From NCBI GenBank assembly GCA_001767525.1, contig MELF01000038.1:1-64000 (forward strand): a stretch of DNA of 64,000 nucleotides, in the 5' to 3' direction. The notes beneath the pieces are model-generated. The model ran no database searches and was not told the DNA's origin. It was given only the letters and a program-made list of their open reading frames with translations. This stretch comes from Acidobacteria bacterium RIFCSPLOWO2_12_FULL_68_19 (GTDB lineage Bacteria; Acidobacteriota; Vicinamibacteria; Vicinamibacterales; UBA2999). The position numbers and the translations under genes were made by a program. Numbering within the stretch: position 1 is the first letter of the stretch; each line of letters begins with the position of its first letter. Of the stretch, positions 42,593 to 51,950 are shown piece after piece.

Positions 42593-42668
42593 TGGCGTCC
42601 CCACCGGGATTCGAACCCGGGTTTCAGCCTTGAAAGGGCCGCGTCCTAGGCCTCTGGACGATGGGGAC
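42593..42668 (-). tRNA. tRNA-Glu (anticodon TTC)
   Basis: The 76-nt gene begins GTCCCCATCGTCCAGAGG. It has anticodon loop CTTTCAA with TTC, T-loop GGTTCGAATCC and an encoded CCA end (42593-42595). All four arms pair well. Its 3' end faces the accessory region to the left, the usual side for integrase-mediated insertions. Confidence 0.96.
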
Positions 42669-42831
42669 GGCGAATCATCATTGTGACATACGCCGCACGC
42701 AGGCCTGAAGCGCTCGGATCACGACCTTCGTCATGGTGCCCGCCGGAAATCGTGGAAGCGATCGCAGCCGGTCGTGGCAATCGTCAGCGGCCACGGCGGC
42801 ATGACACAGTCGGAAGACCCGGGAGTACCGC

Positions 42832-43317
42832 CTACCAGTAGCCGATCATGCGTCCGGCCGTCACGGCGGTCAGCCAACTGGCCAGCGAGATCCCACCCAG
42901 GACCGCCAACTGGCGGCGCTCGCCGCGGGTCAACTCCCGCTCCCCCGCCGCGCGCCAGGCCGGCAACCGGCTGATGATGGCAACGTTCACGGCGCCGACG
43001 AGAATCGCCGGGAACTTGATCAGCAGAAACGGATTTCCCACGTACTCGGTCGCGTTGGTGCAGATCATGGTCGCGCCGGTGGCCGCCGCGAGGGCAAACC
43101 CCGCCTGCGCCAGCGGCACGCTGACGCTCGCGAGCGCCTCGATCGGCACCCGCCGCGTGACACCCAGCAGGCGCAGGTCGAGAACCAGCACCGACCCGAA
43201 GAGCGTCGACACGCCGAGAATGTGGAACAGGTTGAGGAACGCGTAGGTCCAGACGCCGGACCCGCGCACCAACACTCCGAGCATGGATGCTTCCATCCAC
43301 GCCAGGAGATCAGCCAT
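42832..43317 (-). CDS. Four-helix membrane protein, DUF6644-like
   Basis: The protein has 161 aa from ATG 43317 with four hydrophobic segments. 'FLNLFHILGVSTLFGSVLVLDLRLLGVTRRVP' and 'AGFALAAATGATMICTNATEYVGNPFLLIKFPAI' match the DUF6644 pattern. It lies 78 bp downstream of the DUF6152 gene on the same strand, a pairing I recall from other genomes; both may serve periplasmic metal or redox tasks, but that is unproven. The 163 bases to the tRNA hold no gene. Confidence 0.7.
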   Translation of the reverse strand: MADLLAWMEASMLGVLVRGSGVWTYAFLNLFHILGVSTLFGSVLVLDLRLLGVTRRVPIEALASVSVPLAQAGFALAAATGATMICTNATEYVGNPFLLIKFPAILVGAVNVAIISRLPAWRAAGERELTRGERRQLAVLGGISLASWLTAVTAGRMIGYW

Positions 43318-43395
43318 CAGTGAGGTCTGGATCCGACCCGGAATCCGGGACCCGGAACCCCGGATCCCGAATCCCACATCGTGCGCGAGACGCGC

Positions 43396-43776
43396 TCAGT
43401 GCCGATCGCCGTACACCGGGAACGTACGGTTGTTCCACTGCACCGACTCGGTCTTCATCTCGAACCGGCCGGCAGTCGTGTTCCGATGTCCCTTCACCGT
43501 CACGGCCGCGCCGAGCGGAATGAGCCCTTCCTTCAGCCCCGCGCCGGCCGTACGCGCCGGCGGCGCCATCGTGATGTCCCAGACCTGTCCGTCCGACGTC
43601 TTGATCTTCATCGTGGCATGCGGGCCGGCCAGACTCACCGGCGCGGCCAGCGTACCCGTCAACGTCGTCTCCTCCTGGGCCTGCCCGCCCCACCCGTGGT
43701 GGGCTGCGGCGGGAGCGGCGAGGAGCGCAACCAGCCCGAAGGCGACGACAAGAGCCACACTGGGGTGCTTCAGCAT
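43396..43776 (-). CDS. DUF6152-family secreted protein
   Basis: The protein has 126 aa from ATG 43776 with a signal peptide (~1-25, ending APAAAHHGWGG). 'AHHGW' directly after the cleavage site, then 'TTLTGTLAAPVSLAGPHATMKIKTSDGQVWDITMAPPARTAGAGL', is the DUF6152 pattern. It is predicted to be a small periplasmic beta-barrel (OB-like). The paired His at the mature N-terminus could bind metal. A GC-rich imperfect repeat (ACCCGGAATCCGGGACCC) lies between it and the next gene. Confidence 0.85.
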   Translation of the reverse strand: MLKHPSVALVVAFGLVALLAAPAAAHHGWGGQAQEETTLTGTLAAPVSLAGPHATMKIKTSDGQVWDITMAPPARTAGAGLKEGLIPLGAAVTVKGHRNTTAGRFEMKTESVQWNNRTFPVYGDRH

Positions 43777-44099
43777 CGAGGTGCCTCCCTTATGTCCGAC
43801 CAATTCTAGCCGAATTCTGTGAGAGGCCGCCGCTCCCTCGTCGCGTACCCCCTGAGACGTCTGTAAGTAACCGCCGCTTCGGCGGTTATCGTGACCACCC
43901 CCCTTGTAAGAGACGATTCGCACTGCTGGCCCCGCCCCCCCTTTCCTATGCACCGCCGGCGCCCGCGGGAAGGCAAAAACGTCCTACAATCGACTGCTCG
44001 ACGAGATTGCCCGCGACACCGATACGGAGCGTCCGACTGCGTGAATCGCCCGGACGTTCGCGGGCCGACAGGCCACACGTTCGCTGGAGGATTGTTCGT
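43777..44099. promoter_or_regulatory. Divergent intergenic region with hairpin and candidate -10
   Basis: This 323-bp region between divergent genes has no ORF support. It contains a hairpin TAACCGCC/GGCGGTTA (43868-43875/43881-43888), a C-run, and TACAAT (43985-43990) that could be a -10 for the 44100 gene. GGAGG precedes ATG 44100 by about 8 bp. Confidence 0.4.
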
Positions 44100-46241
44100 A
44101 TGCGCGTGAATCGACCGCTCAGAGTGCTGCTCGGACTCGCCGCGTCCACGCTCCTCGTCTCGTGGATCTTCACCGTCTCGCACGCGCAGCAGCGTGCCGC
44201 CGTCGAGATCGACAACGACGACATCGGCGGCGTCGTCACCGGACCGAACGGTCCGGAGGCGGGCGTCTGGGTGATCGCCGAAACCCGCGACTTCCAGTCG
44301 CGCTTCATCAAGAGCGTCGTCACCGACGACCAGGGGCGCTACGTCGTCCCGGACCTGCCGAAGGCGAACTACAAGGTCTGGGCGCGCGGCTACGGCCTCG
44401 TCGACAGCGACAAGTCGGACGCGGCGCCGGGACGTATCGTCAACATCACGGCGAAGGTGGCGCCAACGCCCGCGGAAGCCGCGCACTACTACCCCGCCAT
44501 CTACTGGTTCTCGATGCTGAAGATTCCCGACGCCAGCCAGTTCGACGGCAAACAGATTCCCGCCGGGATCACCCAGCAGCGCTGGCTGAACCAGATGAAG
44601 AACAACGGCTGCGTCGGCTGCCACCAGCTCGGCCACCTCGCGACGCGAACGTTCCCGGAGCCGTTTGCGGGCCTCCCCTCGCGGGACGCGTGGATCCGGC
44701 GCGTGCAGTCGGGGCAGAGCGGCGCCCAGATGATGGGCCAGCTCTCCCAGCTCGGCCCGCTGGCCGTTCAGAACTTCGCCGACTGGACCGACCGCATCAA
44801 GACGGGCGAGCTGCCGTTTGCCACGCCGTCGCGCCCGCAGGGCGTCGAGCGCAACGTGGTCGTCACGCTGCGCGACTGGTACTACGAAGACAAGTACCTC
44901 CATGATCTGATCTCGAGCGACCGGCGCTACCCCACGGTCAACGCCAACGGACTGCTCTACGGGTCGCCCGAGTACGCCGGAGACGAGATTCCGATGCTCG
45001 ATCCGATCAAGAACACCTGGACGACCTTCCGCCCGCCGGTCAGCGAGGACGCGCCGCTCGCGCTCGGGCCGGGCCACGCGGCCGGCCTCGACGCGGCGCA
45101 GCCGTCGGCCTTCTGGGGCAGCCGCCGGATCTGGGACACCCACATCAACAATCACAACTCGATGCTCGACCGGCAGGGGCGCGTCTGGATGACCGCGTCG
45201 GACCGCACGCCGGACAATCCGCCGTACTGCAAGCAGGGGTCGGATCACCCATCGGCCCGGGCGTTCCCGATGGAGCGCAGCGTGCGCCAGGCGGCGCTCT
45301 TCGATCCGAAGACGAAGAAGTATACGTACCTCGACCTCTGCTTCGGCACGCATCATCCGCAGTTCGGCTACGACGCCAACGACACCGTCTGGTTCAGCGG
45401 CGGCGGCGAGGTGCTCGGCTGGATCAACACGAAGCTGTACGACCAGACCGGCGACATCGTGAAGGCGCAGGGATGGACGCCGTTCGTCCTCGATACCAAC
45501 GGCAACGGCAGGCGCGACGCCTACGTCGGCCCGAAGGACCCGGTGGATCCCACCAAGGACAAGAGGGTCGAGGCCGGCTTTTACGCCGTCATGCCGAACC
45601 CTGCGGACGGATCCATCTGGGGCACCTACCGGGGCGAGCCGAGCGCGGTCGTGCGTGTGATGCCGGGATCGAACCCGCCCGACACGGCCATCACCGAAAT
45701 CTACAACGTGCCGGCTCCCGGCTTCGGACCGCGCGGCGGCGACATCGACCGCAACGGCGTCGTCTGGGTGTCGCTGGCGAGCGGCCACTTCGGGAGCTTC
45801 GATCGCCGCAAGTGCAAGGAGCCGCTGAACGGACCGAAGGCGACCGGCGACCACTGCCCCGAGGGGTGGGCCTTCCACAAGTTCCCGGGTCCCGGTTTCC
45901 GGGGCATCGGCGACAACAGCGCCGAGTCGAGCTACTACTCGTGGGTGGACCAGCACAACACGCTCGGTCTGGGCGAGAACGTGCCAATCGCCACGGGAAA
46001 CCTGAACGACGGCTTCATCGCCTTCCGCAACGGCCAGATGGTCGTGCTGCGCGTGCCGTATCCGATCGGCTTCTACGCCAAGGGGCTCGACGGCCGCATC
46101 GACGACCCGAAGGGGGGCTGGAAGGGACGGGGGCTCTGGGCCTCCAACGGCGACCGCACGCCGTGGATGATTGAAGGGGGCAAGGGATCCAAGCCATTCG
46201 CCGCGCACTTCCAGGTGCGCCCGAACCCGCTGGCGAAATAG
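44100..46241 (+). CDS. Secreted multidomain protein: regulatory-like domain, c-type haem site and beta-propeller
   Basis: The protein has 713 aa with a signal peptide (~1-29). A carboxypeptidase-regulatory-like fold lies at ~42-120 ('GGVVTGPNGPEAGVWVIAETRD...GRYVVPDLPKANYKVWARGYG'), a haem-binding CVGCH at 171-175, and a long propeller-like region to the end ('GGDIDRNGVVWVSLASGHFGSFDRRK'). It is probably a periplasmic redox or lyase-type protein; the haem suggests electron transfer. It resembles the 6281-7729 protein in combining one haem with a propeller. The stop is followed by a strong hairpin. Confidence 0.82.
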   Translation: MRVNRPLRVLLGLAASTLLVSWIFTVSHAQQRAAVEIDNDDIGGVVTGPNGPEAGVWVIAETRDFQSRFIKSVVTDDQGRYVVPDLPKANYKVWARGYGLVDSDKSDAAPGRIVNITAKVAPTPAEAAHYYPAIYWFSMLKIPDASQFDGKQIPAGITQQRWLNQMKNNGCVGCHQLGHLATRTFPEPFAGLPSRDAWIRRVQSGQSGAQMMGQLSQLGPLAVQNFADWTDRIKTGELPFATPSRPQGVERNVVVTLRDWYYEDKYLHDLISSDRRYPTVNANGLLYGSPEYAGDEIPMLDPIKNTWTTFRPPVSEDAPLALGPGHAAGLDAAQPSAFWGSRRIWDTHINNHNSMLDRQGRVWMTASDRTPDNPPYCKQGSDHPSARAFPMERSVRQAALFDPKTKKYTYLDLCFGTHHPQFGYDANDTVWFSGGGEVLGWINTKLYDQTGDIVKAQGWTPFVLDTNGNGRRDAYVGPKDPVDPTKDKRVEAGFYAVMPNPADGSIWGTYRGEPSAVVRVMPGSNPPDTAITEIYNVPAPGFGPRGGDIDRNGVVWVSLASGHFGSFDRRKCKEPLNGPKATGDHCPEGWAFHKFPGPGFRGIGDNSAESSYYSWVDQHNTLGLGENVPIATGNLNDGFIAFRNGQMVVLRVPYPIGFYAKGLDGRIDDPKGGWKGRGLWASNGDRTPWMIEGGKGSKPFAAHFQVRPNPLAK

Positions 46242-46280
46242 CGCAATTTGCGAAGTCTACGGATCCTCGAATGCAGGACA

Positions 46281-46312
46281 GAACCGGGGCCTCGCGGCCC
46301 CGGTTCTCTCGT
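46281..46312. terminator. Bidirectional terminator-like hairpin
   Basis: A perfect 11-bp stem GAACCGGGGCC/GGCCCCGGTTC (46281-46291/46296-46306) with loop TCGC lies between convergent genes and is followed by TCTCGT. Confidence 0.75.
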
Positions 46313-46347
46313 ACGACGAATCCATCAATCGTCGCTTCGCCGGCGCT

Positions 46348-47097
46348 TCAATGCCGCGGGTTCCAGTGCTCCGCGACGTGCGCCGCCACGCGGTCGCGCC
46401 GCTCGAATGTCTTCACGAGCACGATGCCCGCGAGAAACCCGCCCAGGTGCGCCCAGAACGCCACGCCGCCGGTTTGCGCGGAGACGACGCTCGTGACGCC
46501 GCCGGCAAACTGCAGAAGGGCCCAGTAGACGAGCATCATCCAGGCGGGAAGCGCCATCGACTGCATGAAGAACCCGAGCGGGACCATCGTGTAGACGCGG
46601 ACGCGCGGGAAGAGCACGAGGTAGGCGCCCATCACGCCGCTGATCGCCCCCGAGGCGCCGACCATCGGCACCTCGGACGAGGGCCCGGAGGCCACCTGCG
46701 CGAGCGCCGCCGCCAGCCCGGTCAGCAGGTAGAACGCGACGAAGCGCGGCCGCGTCATCGAATCCTCGATGTTGTTCCCGAACAGCCACAGGAACCACAT
46801 GTTGCCGAGCAGGTGCATCCACGAGCCGTGGAGGAACATCGAGGTAAGGACGTTGGAGATCTGCCGTCCCGGGTCGGTCAGGCACGCGAGCCCCTCGCCC
46901 ATCGGGTACGGCGTGCCGGGCGCGAGCGACAGCGTCAGCTCGCCCGGGATGAGACCCAGCTCGCAGACCGACTCGGCCAGCGTCAGCGCGCTGCCGGCGC
47001 CCTGCACGACGAGCCACGCCAGCGTGGTCACAGCGATCAGCGCGATTGTGACGTAGGGGGTGCGCTGGGTCTGGTTCTCGTCGTGGTACGGAATCAC
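46348..47097 (-). CDS. Rhomboid-family intramembrane serine protease
   Basis: The protein has 249 aa with about six membrane helices. The active-site Ser is in GASG (S149) and the His in 'FWAHLGG' (H217). 'FLHGSWMHLLGNMWFLWLFG' is the conserved loop/helix 2 region. It cleaves single-span membrane substrates within the bilayer. It resembles the bacterial group that keeps long first periplasmic loops. It is monocistronic; the 237 bases upstream hold no other gene. Confidence 0.93.
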   Translation of the reverse strand: MIPYHDENQTQRTPYVTIALIAVTTLAWLVVQGAGSALTLAESVCELGLIPGELTLSLAPGTPYPMGEGLACLTDPGRQISNVLTSMFLHGSWMHLLGNMWFLWLFGNNIEDSMTRPRFVAFYLLTGLAAALAQVASGPSSEVPMVGASGAISGVMGAYLVLFPRVRVYTMVPLGFFMQSMALPAWMMLVYWALLQFAGGVTSVVSAQTGGVAFWAHLGGFLAGIVLVKTFERRDRVAAHVAEHWNPRH

Positions 47098-47334
47098 GGC
47101 CCTTCGATCATCTCACGATCCTCCCTGCGCGGATGACAACCATCTGAGTCACAACGACTTACCGGGTGGCCCCTTGCCGACTCGAGCGGCTGCCGCCTGC
47201 CTGGTCCTGCACGCCCCTGCGCACCATCGCCGCCCGGCTCCTCTTCAGTCTCCGGGGCCTGCCGGCGCGGGGCGCGCAAAGGTGGCTTGAGTGCGCCTGA
47301 CTCTGCCGGTATGCTCAGGCGGCCGGAGGATCAC

Positions 47335-50058
47335 ATGCTGGATGCGCTAAGAGGACTGACGGGCGGCAAGTCGCAGAAGCAGGCCGAGGAATTCCAGGCC
47401 CTCATCGCCGCCGCCAAGGAAGAGCGCAGCGCGCTCAACACGATGCTGACGCAGATCACGATGCGCAGCTCGCGTCTGGCCCAGATCGGGAAGACGCTGG
47501 GCGAAGTCGACGACAAGACCACCTCGACCGCGGGGCGGATCGCGGACGTCGACAAGCGTGTCGCGGGTCTCGAGGAGCGCGTTCGCTCGTTTACCGAGAT
47601 CGACGCGCGCATCCAGGCGCTGCTCAAGGCGGCCAAGGACGCCCAGGACGCGGCCGAGGCGCTCGTCGCGCCCGACGGTGAGATCCAGAAGCAGCGGCAG
47701 TCGATCCAGCAGCTCTCGTCGCAGGCGCTCGAGGCGCAGGCGGCGGCCGCCGCACTCAAGAAGGAGCAGGCGACGCTCGAGGAGTTCCGAACCGATCTCC
47801 GGCAGACGCAGGGCGAGATCGAGAGCACCCTGAAGCAGGCCGCTGCCGTCCGCGGCGAGCTCGACCAGGTCCGGGGCACCGCCGGACAGCTCGCGCAGGA
47901 GTACGCGCGGCTGCGCGACACCTCCAAGGAGGCGCGCGAGGACTCGCGCGCCGCGGCCGAGACCGTCAAGGACGTCGAGAAGAAGCTCGGGCCGCTGATG
48001 CAGCTGCAGGAGTTGAGCAAGACGACCGAGGAGAAGCTCGCCGGGCTCAACGCTCTCGCCGAGCACGTCGCCCAGAAGGCGAAGGCGCTCGAGGGCCAGA
48101 AGCACACCGTCGAACGCGCCGTCGTCGAAGCCAACCGCCTGAACGAAATGGTCTGGAACATGGACGTCCAGATCAACAAGCTCAACGAGGCGCTCAAGGA
48201 GGCGCACAAGAGCGAGGAGACGGTCTCCCGGGTCGAGGCGCTGGTCCATCAGACCAACGTGTCGGTCGAGGCGGTCACCCGCGCGCGCGACGATCTCGCG
48301 CGGCTGTCGGTCCGGTTCGAGAAGGAAGGGCGCGTCCTCATGGACAGCCTGCGGGGATCCCTCGATCGCCTGGCGCTCGAGAAGAAGGACATCGACGCCA
48401 TCGACTCGCGCCTGCGTGCCCTCCAGGTGGCTGCCGGCGAGGGAGAAGCGCGGATGGACGCGCTCTCCGCCAAGGAGCGCAGCCTCGCCCAGCTCCACCA
48501 GAAGATCGACGTGCTCAGCAAGGACTTCCAGACCCTCACCGCGCAGGCCGACGATCTGGCGAAGAAGCAGGCCTCGCTCGAGTCGCTGCACGAGCGCCTC
48601 GACCAGGTCGACGAACTCGCCAAGCGCACGGCGCTCCAGCACGACTCGCTGCTGCGCGGACGGCAGGACCTGGACGCGCTGCGCCAGCAGATCCACGAGT
48701 TCCACAAGGCCTACGCCGACATCTCGCAGCTCCGGGACACGCTGGCCGCCGACCGCACGGCGCTCGAGGCCTTCGGCGAGCGCATGACATCGTTCATGGC
48801 GCGCACGCCGCAGCTCGACGCGACCCTCAACGCGATCAACGCGAAGCTGGGACTCGTCGAGGAGGGCGTGAGGCAGACCACGCGGCTCGGAGAGATCACC
48901 AGCCAGCTCGACGCGCAGACCGCTCAGGCCTCCTCGCGCGTTCAGTTCGTCGAGAAGCTCCAGTCGCGCATCGACGCGCTGCACACCCTCGCCGGCGACG
49001 TCGACGGGAAGCTCGCCGAGCAGCTCGCCCGCCGCAGCGAGCTGGAGACGCTCAAGAGCCAGTGCGACGCCGTCCTCGTCCAGACGCTCGACGCGCAGCA
49101 GAAGATCGAGGCCGTGGTCGAGCGCCAGAAGAAGCTGCTTCCGCTCGCCACCAGACTCGCCTCGCTCGAGGAACAGCTCGAGCGGATCCATGCACGCGTG
49201 AAGGACGTGAAGCGCGACGAGGCGACGGTCCGCGAACAGGACGCGCGCCTCACCGAGACGCTCGAGACGAGCCGGACGCTCGCCGCCGAGGCGAACGAGC
49301 GCATGAAGCAGGCCGAGGCGCTCAACGACGAGCTCGCCCGCGCCGCGGTGATCAAGGAAGAGCTCATCGGCGAGCTCGCCCGCATCCAGACGCACCAGCG
49401 CGAAGCGGTCGCGCAGGTCGCCGCCACCGAGGATCAGCTCAAGCGGACCGAGACGCTCCTCAAGCAGCTCGAGCAGCGGCGGACGCAAGTGGCCTTCTCC
49501 GAGAAGAAGGTCGCCGGCGTCGAGGCCAAGGTCACCGAGCTGCTGCAGAAGGCCGCCGGGCTCGATCAGTTGATCAAGAGCATCGCCGAGCGCGAAACCG
49601 TCGTCGCCGCCGTCAAGGCGCAGGTCGAGGCCGTGCACGAGATCGGCGCGCGCGGCAAGGCCGACCTGCAGTTCGTGGCCGGGCATCGCGAGGAGGTCTC
49701 CGCGGTCAGGAAGCAGATCCAGGAGATGCTGGTGACCGCCACCGAAACCGAGGAGAAGATCGCCGCCATCGAGGCGCGGCGGCAGATGGTCGACGAGGTG
49801 CAGGCGAAGACGAACCTGATCTCGAACCTGCTCGAGGACGTCAGCGTGAACCTCGAGGCGCTCAACGAGCAGAAGACGATGATCGACCATCTCACCGAGC
49901 AGCTCGCGCGGATCGACTTCACGATGCAGGAGGCGCAGACGGCGCTGCAGACGCTCAAGCAGGAGCGCGAGCTCGCCGAGCGTCTCGAGAAGAGCATCAA
50001 GCAGCTGCGCATGAAGACGGCGAAGGCCGAGCTGCCGCGGAAGGCCGCGACGGCGTAG
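47335..50058 (+). CDS. Very large coiled-coil protein (907 aa)
   Basis: ATG 47335 is chosen because GGAGGA precedes it by 4 bp; TTG 47287 and ATG 47311 are in frame upstream. Nearly the whole chain is heptad-like coiled coil rich in Ala, Glu, Lys, Arg, Leu and Gln. No Walker A, membrane helix or signal peptide is visible. It is not an SMC protein, which would need ATPase heads. It may be a cytoskeletal, filament-forming or spacer protein. A 6-bp gap to gamma-glutamyltransferase suggests co-transcription. Related very long coiled-coil proteins are easily mis-aligned, so homology should be judged with composition correction. Confidence 0.8.
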   Translation: MLDALRGLTGGKSQKQAEEFQALIAAAKEERSALNTMLTQITMRSSRLAQIGKTLGEVDDKTTSTAGRIADVDKRVAGLEERVRSFTEIDARIQALLKAAKDAQDAAEALVAPDGEIQKQRQSIQQLSSQALEAQAAAAALKKEQATLEEFRTDLRQTQGEIESTLKQAAAVRGELDQVRGTAGQLAQEYARLRDTSKEAREDSRAAAETVKDVEKKLGPLMQLQELSKTTEEKLAGLNALAEHVAQKAKALEGQKHTVERAVVEANRLNEMVWNMDVQINKLNEALKEAHKSEETVSRVEALVHQTNVSVEAVTRARDDLARLSVRFEKEGRVLMDSLRGSLDRLALEKKDIDAIDSRLRALQVAAGEGEARMDALSAKERSLAQLHQKIDVLSKDFQTLTAQADDLAKKQASLESLHERLDQVDELAKRTALQHDSLLRGRQDLDALRQQIHEFHKAYADISQLRDTLAADRTALEAFGERMTSFMARTPQLDATLNAINAKLGLVEEGVRQTTRLGEITSQLDAQTAQASSRVQFVEKLQSRIDALHTLAGDVDGKLAEQLARRSELETLKSQCDAVLVQTLDAQQKIEAVVERQKKLLPLATRLASLEEQLERIHARVKDVKRDEATVREQDARLTETLETSRTLAAEANERMKQAEALNDELARAAVIKEELIGELARIQTHQREAVAQVAATEDQLKRTETLLKQLEQRRTQVAFSEKKVAGVEAKVTELLQKAAGLDQLIKSIAERETVVAAVKAQVEAVHEIGARGKADLQFVAGHREEVSAVRKQIQEMLVTATETEEKIAAIEARRQMVDEVQAKTNLISNLLEDVSVNLEALNEQKTMIDHLTEQLARIDFTMQEAQTALQTLKQERELAERLEKSIKQLRMKTAKAELPRKAATA

Positions 50059-50064
50059 ACCACG

Positions 50065-51888
50065 ATGATGCGGGTCCGGCGGCTCGTCCTCGTCGGCGTC
50101 ATCCTCGCGGGCGGCTGGGCGGCCACCGGCGCCGCGCAGTCGCCGCACCCCTTCGGCATTCCGACCGCTGAGGCGCCAAACCCCGCCGAGCGGATCGAGA
50201 CGGTCCCCGGACTGCGCGCGCAGGGGTGGTCCGGGCAGGGCCGGTCCGAGGTGCTCGCGCGTCACGGCGTGGTGGCAACGAGCGACCCGCTGGCTGCGCA
50301 GGCGGGTCTCGAGATCCTGCAAAAGGGCGGCAACGCCATCGACGCGGCCGTGGCCGCCGGCGCCGTCCTCGACGTCACCTCCCAGAACGACACCGGCATC
50401 GGCGGGGATCTGTTCGCGCTCGTCTGGTCCGCCCGGGACAGGAAGTTGTACGGCCTGGCGGCCGCCGGCTGGGCGCCGGCGGGATGGACGCCGCAGTTCT
50501 TCCGCGAACGGCTCGGCGCCGGATCCGTTCCGGGGCGCGGGGTGAACGCCGCGACGGTTCCCGGCGCCATCGCCGGCTACGACGCGCTGCTCACGCGCTT
50601 CGGCACGCTGACCTTCAAGGAGACCTTCGACCGCGCCGCTCGCCTCGCCGACCAGGGCTGGGCGCTCGCCGAGCGCCGCCACGACGACGTGCTCGGGGCC
50701 GTCGGCACGCTCCGAGCCGACCCCGAATCCGCCGAGGCGTTTCTCGTCGAGGGGCAGGCGCCGCGCCTCTACAGCATCATCCGCAATCCGCCTCTCGCGG
50801 CGGCACTGCGGCTGATGCAGCAGCAGGGGCGCCACGCCTTCTACCGCGGCGAGATCGCCGCGGCGATCGTCGAGAAGGTCCAGAGGCACGGCGGCGTCAT
50901 GACGCGCGCCGACCTGGCGGAGTTCGAGCCGGAATGGGTCGAACCGATCTCGACGACCTATCACGGCTACGACGTCTTCGAGCTGCCGCCGCCAGGCCAG
51001 GGGATGGCGGCGCTCGAGATGCTCAACATCCTCGAGGTGTGCGTCCCGCGGCTCGGGTTCGACCTCGGGCGGCTCGGGCACACCAGCCCGATGTACTGGC
51101 ACCTGCTCGTCGAGGCGAAGAAGCTCGCCTACGCGGACCTGTACGCCTACAACGCCGACCCGCGCTTCTCACAGGTGCCGGCGGCGCGGCTCCTGTCGAA
51201 GGAGCACGCGGCGACGCTCTGCGGCCGGATCGACCCGAACGCCGCCTCCCCGCCCGGCGCGGCGGCGCGGACCGACGGGGGCACGATCTACCTGGCCACG
51301 GCGGACCGCTGGGGCAACATGGTGTCGCTCATTCACAGCGTCTACAGCGTGTACGGCAGCGGCATGACGGTGGGGCGCTACGGCTTCGTCCTCCACAACC
51401 GCGGCGCGGGCTTCTCCCTCGACCCGCGCAGCCCGAACCTCGTCGCGCCGCACAAGCGGCCGTTCCACACGATCATCGCCGGCTTCGTCATGAAGGACGG
51501 CCTGCCGCTGATGGCCTTCGGCAACATGGGCGGCAGCGTCCAGCCGGAGACGCACGCGCAGCACATGATCAACCTCGTCGATCTCGGCATGAACGTGCAG
51601 ATGACGAGCGACGCGGCGCGCTTCACGCACAGCCAGGGATCGAACCTCCTGTCGCTCGAGGCGAGTCTCTTCGGTCTGGTGGGAACGGCGCTCCGCGCCA
51701 AGGGGCACACGGTGCAGCCGGTCGACGGCGGCGCCGTCGGCGGCTATCAGGGGATCCTGTTCACGCGCGACCCGCGCCTGCCCGAGCCGACCCTCGACCG
51801 GCGCAGCATCACCGACGACCTGCCCGTCAACGGCATCTACCGGGCCGGATCCGACCACCGCAAGGACGGACAGGCCGTCGGCTGGTAG
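50065..51888 (+). CDS. Gamma-glutamyltransferase family protein (periplasmic)
   Basis: The protein has 607 aa with a signal peptide (~1-24). GGT fold: 'VVATSDPLAAQAGLEILQKGGNAIDAAVAAGAVLDV', 'NDTGIGGDLF', the autoprocessing Thr in 'DGGTIYLATAD' (T407) and 'GNMGGSVQPETHAQHMINLVDLGMN'. The Thr is present, so it is predicted to self-cleave and to transfer or hydrolyse gamma-glutamyl groups, e.g. of glutathione. Some related proteins act on cephalosporin-like amides. It follows the coiled-coil gene by 6 bp. Confidence 0.92.
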   Translation: MMRVRRLVLVGVILAGGWAATGAAQSPHPFGIPTAEAPNPAERIETVPGLRAQGWSGQGRSEVLARHGVVATSDPLAAQAGLEILQKGGNAIDAAVAAGAVLDVTSQNDTGIGGDLFALVWSARDRKLYGLAAAGWAPAGWTPQFFRERLGAGSVPGRGVNAATVPGAIAGYDALLTRFGTLTFKETFDRAARLADQGWALAERRHDDVLGAVGTLRADPESAEAFLVEGQAPRLYSIIRNPPLAAALRLMQQQGRHAFYRGEIAAAIVEKVQRHGGVMTRADLAEFEPEWVEPISTTYHGYDVFELPPPGQGMAALEMLNILEVCVPRLGFDLGRLGHTSPMYWHLLVEAKKLAYADLYAYNADPRFSQVPAARLLSKEHAATLCGRIDPNAASPPGAAARTDGGTIYLATADRWGNMVSLIHSVYSVYGSGMTVGRYGFVLHNRGAGFSLDPRSPNLVAPHKRPFHTIIAGFVMKDGLPLMAFGNMGGSVQPETHAQHMINLVDLGMNVQMTSDAARFTHSQGSNLLSLEASLFGLVGTALRAKGHTVQPVDGGAVGGYQGILFTRDPRLPEPTLDRRSITDDLPVNGIYRAGSDHRKDGQAVGW

Positions 51889-51895
51889 CGGATTC

Positions 51896-51950
51896 GCCTA
51901 CCACCTACCGCCTACCGGCTACCGGCTACAGGCTACCGGCTAGAACCTAC
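51896..51950. repeat. CTACCGSCTAC tandem array 1
   Basis: About five imperfect CTACC(A/G)SCTAC units lie between the convergent GGT and NHL-propeller genes. It is the same unit as arrays 2 and 3. Confidence 0.8.

Noticed and set aside
43806-46208. 800-codon minus-strand open frame opposite the haem/propeller gene
   Set aside because: It is antisense to a gene with signal peptide, CVGCH and RBS; its own composition is Arg/Val/Asp/His-rich noise.
47347-51102. 1251-codon minus-strand open frame across the coiled-coil and GGT genes
   Set aside because: It runs antisense to two well-supported genes, is Leu/Arg/Glu/Asp skewed as expected from the complement of Ala/Lys/Gln-rich codons, and has no domain.
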